Positions 55,170 to 61,705 of a stretch of 64,000 nt of DNA are shown here, one piece after another. The notes below the pieces were generated by a model. It was not told the origin of the DNA and did not search any database. It worked only from the letters and a program-made list of their open reading frames with translations. Source of the stretch: a virus. Each line of letters opens with the position of its first letter. Within the stretch, counting starts at the first letter, position 1. A program made the translations under genes and the position numbers. The stretch spans positions 1-64,000 of the IMG/VR virus record IMGVR_UViG_3300036715_003261; one strand, written 5' to 3'.

Positions 55170-55337
55170 CTACGAACTGGGGAAGCTGACGACTTTGGAG
55201 AGATTCGCGTCAGGAAGACCGCCCAGCTGCTTCGTCTTCTGCGCCTTGAGCGAGCCGAGGGTCGGGTTCAGGATCTCAGCAAGCTTCTCTTCGACGACGA
55301 GACGCCCCATTTCGCGGATGTGGCGCGGAAGGCTCAC
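55170..55337 (-). CDS. 55-residue small protein
   Basis: A short gene between two large virion genes. Its GTG overlaps the upstream TGA (GTGA) and it ends 12 bases before the next ATG. The product is helical and basic (REMGRLVVEEKLAEILNPTL). Function unknown. Confidence 0.5.
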   Translation of the reverse strand: MSLPRHIREMGRLVVEEKLAEILNPTLGSLKAQKTKQLGGLPDANLSKVVSFPSS

Positions 55338-56653
55338 GCGCGCTGTGCCGCGTCGATGCGACGGAAGAAGTCGCGAAGCGAGGCCTCCTTGTGCTCTTCC
55401 TTCTTCGACTCGCCTTCCTCGTGCTTCTTGCCCTCGATCTTCTCGCGGATGAAGTCGGGCATGCCGCCCTTGTCCTTCTCCTTGTCGTCGTCCTTCTTCT
55501 CGTCCTTCTCGTCCTTCTTCATGAAGGGCGGGAGGTCGTCGGCCTGCTTGGTGCCCTGGTTGCCAGAGCGGCCATCGTAGGCGCCGGGCCGCGAGTGCGT
55601 CGCGTCCGGGTTGTGCTCACGGTAGCGATCACCGCGCGAGCCCGGCGGCAGGCTGGAAGAACCCGTCGACGCATCCGCCGCCTCCTTCTGCAGGCCGCGG
55701 AGGTAGTACGCCTTCTCCTCGGTCGTCATGCCCATGCAGGCGCGGACCGCGGCGATCTTGGCGTTCTCGTGGAGACCGCCCGGGAGGTACTCGTGCACCT
55801 CGGCAGCGACCTTCTTGAAGAGCGCGATGTACGGGTCCTCGGCAGCCGCCTTGGCGGACTGCTGGGTCACCGAGTTCGAACCGCTCGGCGACTCGCCGGG
55901 CTTGTTCGGCTGCGCGGTCTCCTTGCCGACGACCGCGGGGCCGCCGACGAGGTTCATCATCGCGCCGAGTGCACCCTGCGTGGGCAGGACGGCGTAGCCT
56001 GCGGGACGTTGTGCCGCGTCCATCTTGGCCTCGGCCGACGACATGGCGGTGTTGCCCTTGTCGCCACCCATGATCGTCGAGCCCTCGGCCGACTTGCGGA
56101 AGAGGTCAGCGAGCGACGCGGTGCGCGAGTGCTCCTGCACCGAGTTGTCCTTGGAGTCGGTCTCCTTGGGCTTGTTCGGCTGCTCCTCTTCCTTGCCGAC
56201 CGTGCCCGGCCGGGTGTCGATCTCGGTCTTGCCGCGGCTGTCCTCGGCATAGCCGGGAGGACGCTGCGAGGCGTCCATCTTGGTCTCGCCCGCGGGCGCC
56301 TCGGCTTGGGTGTTCCCCTTGTCGCCACCCTCGATGGTCGAGCCCTCGGCGGCCTTCGTCATCAGCTGGGTCGCGTTGCGATCCGCGAGCTGCGCGACGT
56401 CTTCCCACGTCGCGAGCTTGTTGAAGCTCGCCGCCTTGAAGCCGGGCTGCTGCTTGATCCAGTCGGAGGCTGCGACCAGGTCCGTCCCGATCTTGTGGGT
56501 CGCCTCGCGCGACACACCCTTCAGAGGGTCGATGTCGACACGGTCAGCGATGTAGTCCGCGACCTTCGCCGCGGTGGTCTCGTCGGGGAACGCGGCTGCG
56601 CCGCTGTTGACCAACGCGGTCTGGATGCCACGGACGTACGCATGCTTGAACAT
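55334..56653 (-). CDS. Virion-type protein with N-terminal tag and internal duplication
   Basis: 439 residues. The tag is at 5-18 (AYVRGIQTALVNSG). A duplicated block, AEGSTIEGGDKGNTQAE and AEGSTIMGGDKGNTAMS, each followed by KMDAxQRPxGYA, lies around 100-140 and 190-225. A C-terminal low-complexity Lys/Asp/Glu run (KKDEKDEKKDDDKEKDKGG) precedes a final helix (SLRDFFRRIDAAQRA). Function unknown; probably an internal head protein. A TATCAT promoter with a 35-base leader and GAGG precedes it. Confidence 0.6.
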   Translation of the reverse strand: MFKHAYVRGIQTALVNSGAAAFPDETTAAKVADYIADRVDIDPLKGVSREATHKIGTDLVAASDWIKQQPGFKAASFNKLATWEDVAQLADRNATQLMTKAAEGSTIEGGDKGNTQAEAPAGETKMDASQRPPGYAEDSRGKTEIDTRPGTVGKEEEQPNKPKETDSKDNSVQEHSRTASLADLFRKSAEGSTIMGGDKGNTAMSSAEAKMDAAQRPAGYAVLPTQGALGAMMNLVGGPAVVGKETAQPNKPGESPSGSNSVTQQSAKAAAEDPYIALFKKVAAEVHEYLPGGLHENAKIAAVRACMGMTTEEKAYYLRGLQKEAADASTGSSSLPPGSRGDRYREHNPDATHSRPGAYDGRSGNQGTKQADDLPPFMKKDEKDEKKDDDKEKDKGGMPDFIREKIEGKKHEEGESKKEEHKEASLRDFFRRIDAAQRA

Positions 56654-56688
56654 TTTTGCCTCGGGGAAGCTGTGCAGAGATTGACGAA

Positions 56689-56694
56689 ATGATA
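56689..56694 (-). promoter_or_regulatory. TATCAT promoter box with leader
   Basis: The minus strand reads CGTCC-TATCAT-TTCG, with a leader of 35 bases and GAGG before ATG56653. It lies in the gap after the small tagged gene, so it marks a new transcription unit. Confidence 0.6.
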
Positions 56695-56725
56695 GGACGA
56701 GACTCTCAAATATCCAACAGTTGCG

Positions 56726-56962
56726 CTAACCGAGCGCGCGAGCCTTTTGAGCCCCCGCTGCCATGGGCGGCGCCGCGGATGTTGGAGCGGCCATCGCGGG
56801 AGGCAGTGGTGCTGCCATTCCCGCTGCGCCAGGACTGCCCGACGTGCCACCGCCGACGCCACCACCGACATTCATACCACCAGCACCCATGCCCATGCCT
56901 TGAGCGAGCTTGAAGCGGGTGAGTGCATCGGTACGGCCTTTATTATAGGCGTCGTTGATCAT
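56726..56962 (-). CDS. Small virion-type protein with N-terminal AYxxG tag
   Basis: 78 residues. Residues 5-19, AYNKGRTDALTRFKL, are a textbook copy of the tag. The rest is Met/Gly/Ala/Pro-rich and disordered. The codons for AYNK happen to spell GCCTATAATAAA, so a promoter-like string here is probably coding coincidence. The start overlaps the upstream stop. Confidence 0.6.
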   Translation of the reverse strand: MINDAYNKGRTDALTRFKLAQGMGMGAGGMNVGGGVGGGTSGSPGAAGMAAPLPPAMAAPTSAAPPMAAGAQKARALG

Positions 56963-57405
56963 TGATAGAGGTCCTTCGGTTTACTGCCGAGTAGATGTCC
57001 GAGGCCACGTCCAGCTCGTGCGCCCGCTTGTGCGAGAAGAGGTCCGCCAAGCATGCCAAGCGCCGGGAAACCATATGCGCTCCCAGCGATTCCACCAAGC
57101 GCACCGAGCGCGTTTGATAGGTGGCCCTCTTGCGGGTTTGACCGCATGGCAGAGAGTGCCATGAGCGGTGCTGCGATCGTGCCAGCACGTCCAATCCAGT
57201 TCAACGGCTGGCCCTTGACGCTGGGCCACCATACGTTCTTGGTGGAAAGCATTCCACCCGGAGAGAACGTACGCGGTCCTTCCACGAAAGCACGCCCAGG
57301 CTGTCCGATGAAGGTCTGCTTGATGCCTTCCATGATGCCCGCGTCTTTGACTTGGAAGCGCGCAAGGGCATCTTCGATACCCTTTGCATGTGCTCGAGCG
57401 ATCAT
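56959..57405 (-). CDS. Virion-type protein with N-terminal AHxxG tag
   Basis: 148 residues. Residues 5-19, AHAKGIEDALARFQV, are the tag. Then come a hydrophobic central part (GRAGTIAAPLMALSAM) and a Gly/Leu zipper (GALGGIAGSAYGFPALGMLG), ending in a basic tail. It overlaps the stop of the RNAP subunit gene by one base, so it is translated with it. Function unknown. Confidence 0.6.
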   Translation of the reverse strand: MIARAHAKGIEDALARFQVKDAGIMEGIKQTFIGQPGRAFVEGPRTFSPGGMLSTKNVWWPSVKGQPLNWIGRAGTIAAPLMALSAMRSNPQEGHLSNALGALGGIAGSAYGFPALGMLGGPLLAQAGARAGRGLGHLLGSKPKDLYQ

Positions 57406-59186
57406 CAGTATTGCCCCTCTTCACCAAGGCCAAACTCTGTGCCTGCAGCGTACGCTGGAACAGGGGACGCCCCGTGTAGGTTGGAGACATCGCCGCGGTG
57501 GATGCCTGTTAGCAATGACTCCTTGAGGTAGCGGTGTGCGAGGCGTGCCATCCAATCCGGATTGAGAAGAGGTGTGCGCGACGCCGGGCGCATGAACGGC
57601 AGTGCACGCGGCCCCTGGCTGGACGTCATCACCGACGTCACGCCGTGGCGTACGAGCTGGTCTGCGATTGGCTGCGTCACGACAGTACCCGCCGTGTGGT
57701 GGAGGATGCCGTCCGCGAGCGTCTCGCCGATCGCGTCTGTCGTCGGGAGGCGTTTCTTGGATGCGGCCAGGGACGCATGGAACCGATTGTAGTCGACGAC
57801 GTCACCCTTGATGAATGCGTCGTCGGGACCGGGATCAATGATCTGGACGTGGTTGAGCACGGACTTGGCGAGCGTCTCGAGGTGGCGCTTGTCGACCTCG
57901 GAGCCTGCGCGCTTGTAGACATCGGAGAGCGCGTCGACGAGGTAGCGTCGACCTTCACCGAGGCCTTTGTGTTGAACGATCTCGTCAGGCTTGGGTACGC
58001 CATCGGAGAGCAAGTCCCCTGCATACATCGATTGCCCGATGCCCACGACGACCTTGTGTGCGGGAGGCACGTAGTGGCTACCGTCGCCGACGAAGACGTA
58101 GTGACCGCCCTGCGGAGCCTTGTCGATCTTCGTGATGGAACCGTCGCGGTCAGCAAGTACCGCCTTGTGTGCGAACGATGTCGGAATCTCGAGCAAGGCT
58201 CGCACGCCTTTGATGCCCTCGAGCCGCTTCTCGTCGTCAACACCGACGACGCGCCCGCCGTGCTTCGCGTTGAGGGCGAACTGCGTGAGCGGCTCGGCGA
58301 GCGCTTGAGCCGCGCGAACGCCAACGTTCGTTCCGATCGAATGCATGCCACCCGAAGACGACAGGCCTTGGCAGCGCTGACAGACGCCGTGCGCAGCTTC
58401 GCAGGTCATCGGAGAACGGACGATGACCTCCTTGCCTTCTTTGGCAAGGTGAGACGCGTACTGCGGCGTGATCAGCTTGTTCGTGCCCGCCTGGTAGCGG
58501 TCGATGAGGTGTGCGTCGGTCGGCAACATCGCGATGCCGTTCTTGGTGCCGCAGTCCACCGTCGTCACGAGCTGGTCGCCCATGTTGTTGACGAGGATCT
58601 TCGCAAGGTCACCGGGCTCGACAACCGAGATGTTCGAGACCACCGCGTTGACACGCGCCTGACCGCCCATGATCCACGCATCCGCAGGCTTGAGCCCTTC
58701 GGAGAAGCTCTTGTCGACGAGCCACGGAATGACCTTGCCCTTGGAGTCTTCGGCGAAGACGGGTGCGCCCACGGTGCGCATGAGTTGTGCAGCATTGCCG
58801 CGACCGCCGGCGCGAACCATCTCGCCCATCGTGCCTGGGTGGTTGCGTGCCAGCATGAGCATCGCATTCTGTCCGCCCACGAGCGTCTTGACCTTGTCCG
58901 CGTTGGTCGTCGCCTTTCGAAAGGCTTCGACGTGCGGCTTCAAGGCAGCGTCGCGTTCAGCAACACGGGGCGCGATGTCGTCGAGGCCGACGGAGATGCC
59001 GTCGAGCGTTGCGACCTCGTCACCGAGACGCTTGAGCTTGGTCACGACGTCGGGGTACTTGCTCGGGTCCTCTTTTGCGACACCGAGGAGGACCTTGTTC
59101 AGGTTCCCCTTGGTGAGCGCCCCCTGTCCTCGCCACTTCGATGGGAGGATGGAGTCGACGAGGTGCTGTCCGAGCGTTGTCGCCAT
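57405..59186 (-). CDS. RNA polymerase beta' subunit, C-terminal part
   Basis: 593 residues from ATG59186. It corresponds to the C-terminal half of bacterial beta'. AGGRGNAAQLMRTVGAP (126-142) matches the GARGN...Q.rq..GmrG region. The zinc-binding pattern Cys212, then C-x6-C-x2-C (262, 269, 272) has the spacing of the beta' C-terminal zinc site. GTNVGVRAAQALAEPLTQFALNAKHGG (285-311) is the G-x-aVG-x-iAAQSiGEPgTQltmrtFHtGG trigger-loop region. It should assemble with the fusion at 61701. Tagged virion-type genes on both sides suggest a virion-packaged RNAP, which is inference. Confidence 0.85.
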   Translation of the reverse strand: MATTLGQHLVDSILPSKWRGQGALTKGNLNKVLLGVAKEDPSKYPDVVTKLKRLGDEVATLDGISVGLDDIAPRVAERDAALKPHVEAFRKATTNADKVKTLVGGQNAMLMLARNHPGTMGEMVRAGGRGNAAQLMRTVGAPVFAEDSKGKVIPWLVDKSFSEGLKPADAWIMGGQARVNAVVSNISVVEPGDLAKILVNNMGDQLVTTVDCGTKNGIAMLPTDAHLIDRYQAGTNKLITPQYASHLAKEGKEVIVRSPMTCEAAHGVCQRCQGLSSSGGMHSIGTNVGVRAAQALAEPLTQFALNAKHGGRVVGVDDEKRLEGIKGVRALLEIPTSFAHKAVLADRDGSITKIDKAPQGGHYVFVGDGSHYVPPAHKVVVGIGQSMYAGDLLSDGVPKPDEIVQHKGLGEGRRYLVDALSDVYKRAGSEVDKRHLETLAKSVLNHVQIIDPGPDDAFIKGDVVDYNRFHASLAASKKRLPTTDAIGETLADGILHHTAGTVVTQPIADQLVRHGVTSVMTSSQGPRALPFMRPASRTPLLNPDWMARLAHRYLKESLLTGIHRGDVSNLHGASPVPAYAAGTEFGLGEEGQY

Positions 59187-59191
59187 GTTGG

Positions 59192-59971
59192 TTAGAGACC
59201 GAAATGTTGTAACGCAGCCGCTTTGCCCATCCACCACGCTTCTTTCATGCTCGAGAAGTCAGGGTGTTTCCGTGCAGCGGCCCACTGTGCATTCAATGAC
59301 TGCATGTCGGCCGTGTTTCCGCCACGGTCTGGATGCATATTCATTGCTTGTTCTCTGAAGCGACTCTTCGCCTCCGCCTGTGTTTGCGCTCCGCTCATCC
59401 ACGACGGAAGTCCGCCACTTGGCGCTCCGCGTGGAGCTGATTGTCCTATAACAGCACTTGGACCCGCACCAGCGCCCTGTCGCGCCTTACGCCAGTTGTT
59501 GAAAACATCTTCGTTCTGCGCACCCCAGTGCTTGTCCTCCGCTTGTTGACGGTATTTGAAACCGTCTTGTGCGGACTGGCTTTGTTGCGTGTGTTTGTAC
59601 GCCTCTTCTTTGGCGCTCTGTCGTGCCTGCCGTGATGCGGACGCACGGGCCTCATCTTGCGCCCGCCACTGTTGTCGCATTCTGTCTTCCCAGGACGGAC
59701 CTGCTGGACGCGGACCTGCGCTTGGACCAGGAGCACTTGGACCTGCTGGACGCGGACCTGCGCTTGGACCAGGAGCACTTGGCCCCGGAGGACGCGGTCC
59801 TGCGGTGGGTGCCTGCTTACCAAGGTGGTAAAGGGCACCGCCGGCGCCTCCGATCGCTGCGCCTTGCAGCGCACCTTCTTCACGATGACCTTTTTCAGCG
59901 GTCAAGGCTCCGCCGGCTGTGCCGATCGCCGCGCCCATGAGGCTGCGCGCTAGTAGAGGGTTCATCGGCAC
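59192..59971 (-). CDS. J-domain-like protein with C-terminal tag
   Basis: 259 residues, probably from GTG59971 (GGAGG eight bases upstream); ATG59965 is possible. A Gly-rich hydrophobic N-terminus (LMGAAIGTAGGALTAEKG) precedes a Pro/Gly repeat (two 14-residue units). A charged coiled region follows, then a J-domain-like segment (AKSRFREQAMNMHPDRGGNT with the HPD motif). The last 15 residues, AWWMGKAAALQHFGL, are the tag at the extreme C-terminus. J-domains recruit Hsp70/DnaK, so it may bring the host chaperone to virion or RNAP assembly. Confidence 0.65.
   Translation of the reverse strand: MPMNPLLARSLMGAAIGTAGGALTAEKGHREEGALQGAAIGGAGGALYHLGKQAPTAGPRPPGPSAPGPSAGPRPAGPSAPGPSAGPRPAGPSWEDRMRQQWRAQDEARASASRQARQSAKEEAYKHTQQSQSAQDGFKYRQQAEDKHWGAQNEDVFNNWRKARQGAGAGPSAVIGQSAPRGAPSGGLPSWMSGAQTQAEAKSRFREQAMNMHPDRGGNTADMQSLNAQWAAARKHPDFSSMKEAWWMGKAAALQHFGL
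59697..59780 (-). repeat. Two identical 42-bp tandem repeats
   Basis: Two perfect 42-base units encode consecutive GPSAPGPSAGPRPA-type segments of the J-domain-like protein. Perfect identity suggests a recent duplication. Confidence 0.85.
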
Positions 59972-59972
59972 G

Positions 59973-60698
59973 TCAGTATCCTCCACCCATCGACATGCCG
60001 CCGCCCATCATCGCGTGCTGCCGGGCCTCTTCCTCTTTCTCGGCCTGGTTGTGCTGGTGCAACATGTAGAGACCTCCGCCCGCGAGCAGCGTCGGTGCAA
60101 GGGTCTTGAGGTTGCCGACTGCAGCACCGCGTTGTGATGCACGCGCCATGTCCATGCTGTGCTCGGGTACGGCGCCTGTGATGAAGTTCGGGTTCGCCTT
60201 TCCACCCATGCCACCGCGTACATTCGCGGCGAAGTCTTTCGCGGCGCCCCACTGACCGGCTCCGAAGTCCTTGACCTTGGACGCGAAGCTAGGACCCGCA
60301 GCAGGGGCAGGCAGGGGAGCAGGGGCTGCGATCTTGAAACGCACGAGTGCGTCGGCAACACCCACACGATAAACCCCGGCCATCTTGGGATTCCCGAGGG
60401 GGGCACGGTGCATGTTGTGGCGTTCGAATGTCGACATGAGGTCTCCGTGGAAAGACTCAGGCATGTCCATCCCTCCGTGCATGTTGGGGCGTCCCCCGAG
60501 CCCCTTCAGTTCTTCGTTCACTGCTAACTGGTCTGGCGTCAGTTGCCCTTGCATCGGCATCGCCATTTTTCCCCCGCTCAACAAAGAGTCGATGAGGGAA
60601 CCCGCTGTAGGTTTGGGGGCTTTACCTGTGGCTCGATCGATGATGTGGCCGATCGAGTTTTCAGAGGTTCTCGTCTCTTCACGGGGCATGAGTGACAT
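59973..60698 (-). CDS. Virion-type protein with internal tag
   Basis: 241 residues. The tag VYRVGVADALVRFKI lies inside, at 109-123, directly before a Pro/Ala linker. If a protease cut just before it, the tag would become N-terminal as in the other proteins. A glycine/methionine-rich end and a hydrophobic LKTLAPTLLAGGGLYML segment follow. Function unknown. Confidence 0.55.
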   Translation of the reverse strand: MSLMPREETRTSENSIGHIIDRATGKAPKPTAGSLIDSLLSGGKMAMPMQGQLTPDQLAVNEELKGLGGRPNMHGGMDMPESFHGDLMSTFERHNMHRAPLGNPKMAGVYRVGVADALVRFKIAAPAPLPAPAAGPSFASKVKDFGAGQWGAAKDFAANVRGGMGGKANPNFITGAVPEHSMDMARASQRGAAVGNLKTLAPTLLAGGGLYMLHQHNQAEKEEEARQHAMMGGGMSMGGGY

Positions 60699-61159
60699 CA
60701 GACGCCTCCAAAAGCAGTGTTCTGTCCCATGTCACTGAGCCGGCTCGCCGAGTCGCCGCCCGCAAGGTTCGAGGGAGATCCCCACGCAGTAGTACGGTCG
60801 AGTGGATCGCGGGCTGCAAGCTGTACATCAGGCGACACGTTCACGTCGATCTGCTTGAGCACGTCGGCGAGGTTGTCTGCGGTGCCGTCCACATCCGCCT
60901 TCTTCGAGCCGCGGTTCGCTTCCGTCTTGTGAGCTGCATCGTAGCCGTGGAACGTGCGGCTTGGGATCTTCAAGCGCAGCTCCTCTGCTGCTTGCTTGAA
61001 ACCGAACTGCTCGAGCGCGTCTGCGATGCCGCGCACGTGCGACTTCTTGACATGCTCGGGCAGCTTCTTGCCCTTGGGCGTCGCGTTCGCAAACTCGCGG
61101 GCGACATCCGGGTGTTGCGAGAACAGGTAGCGACGTTGAGCCTCGCTACGGAACGGCAT
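60698..61159 (-). CDS. Small virion-type protein with MPF-type N-terminus and internal tag
   Basis: 153 residues. It begins MPFRSEAQRRYLFSQHPDVA, a start pattern shared by many small phage proteins. The tag SHVRGIADALEQFGF follows at 40-54, then a hydrophilic acidic region and a Gly-rich end. Its start overlaps the 3' end of the homing endonuclease gene by 14 bases in another frame. Function unknown. Confidence 0.55.
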   Translation of the reverse strand: MPFRSEAQRRYLFSQHPDVAREFANATPKGKKLPEHVKKSHVRGIADALEQFGFKQAAEELRLKIPSRTFHGYDAAHKTEANRGSKKADVDGTADNLADVLKQIDVNVSPDVQLAARDPLDRTTAWGSPSNLAGGDSASRLSDMGQNTAFGGV

Positions 61160-61694
61160 GGAGAACTCCTCGCTTCGTCTGCCACGTCAAGTGGCCCGCA
61201 ACTGAACGGGTGCGCGCGACGATCCCTGACGTCCGGGGCCAGTACGCTACCGTTGCCGTTGATCGAGCGCCTGTCGTTCGCATGATGTCCGTGTACGACA
61301 TTTTTTCGTCGACGTACATTCGTTGGAGATCCTCGAACGGAGGCCGTTTGGACGTTCGGTAGGATTGAATCAAAGTTTTGAGTCGCTGCTGTTTTCGAAG
61401 AGACCGCAGCGGAACTTGCGTCAATAGTCGCATGAGGGCTTCGCGATCTTGGATGGCGACGTCCCAAACTTGTTTCCAGTGTTTTGGACGGCCTGTACGT
61501 GGCCGTTCGACAACGCAACATCGAATGCCGAGAGTCTCGCAGCTTTCGACGGTAGCCGTGATGATGTCCCAGTCGGTGTTGCAAACCTTGACCACGCGAT
61601 TGCGCGATCGAGAGGTGAGCACCGCAACCGTTCCTTCACCGTCGATCATCGCGGCAAGGTAGTGGGCTGCGGCGGCCGGGGACTCGAAGGGCAC
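61146..61694 (-). CDS. Stand-alone LAGLIDADG homing endonuclease
   Basis: 182 residues from GTG61694. The motif YLAAMIDGEGTVAV (about 12-25) is a LAGLIDADG signature with the catalytic-type acidic residue (DGEG). A helix-turn-helix-like end (YTDIMRTTGARSTATVAYW) may bind DNA. One motif means it would act as a dimer. It sits directly after the RNAP beta/beta' fusion gene and has its own leaderless-type promoter, placed over the fusion's stop codon. Its codon use fits its neighbours. Confidence 0.75.
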   Translation of the reverse strand: MPFESPAAAAHYLAAMIDGEGTVAVLTSRSRNRVVKVCNTDWDIITATVESCETLGIRCCVVERPRTGRPKHWKQVWDVAIQDREALMRLLTQVPLRSLRKQQRLKTLIQSYRTSKRPPFEDLQRMYVDEKMSYTDIMRTTGARSTATVAYWPRTSGIVARTRSVAGHLTWQTKRGVLHAVP

Positions 61695-61699
61695 GCTTT

Positions 61700-61705
61700 A
61701 TTATA
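61700..61705 (-). promoter_or_regulatory. TATAAT promoter box over the RNAP stop codon
   Basis: The minus strand reads CGCC-TATAAT-AAAGC-GTG: five bases from box to the GTG of the homing endonuclease. The TAA stop of the beta/beta' fusion lies inside the box, so the 3' end of the RNAP gene and the endonuclease promoter are interlocked. Confidence 0.6.

Noticed and set aside
56942-56947. TATAAT string on the minus strand, in the same CGCCTATAATAAAG context as the box at 61700
   Set aside because: It lies within the codons for Ala-Tyr-Asn-Lys of the tag in gene 56726, so coding coincidence is the simpler reading. An internal promoter is not excluded.
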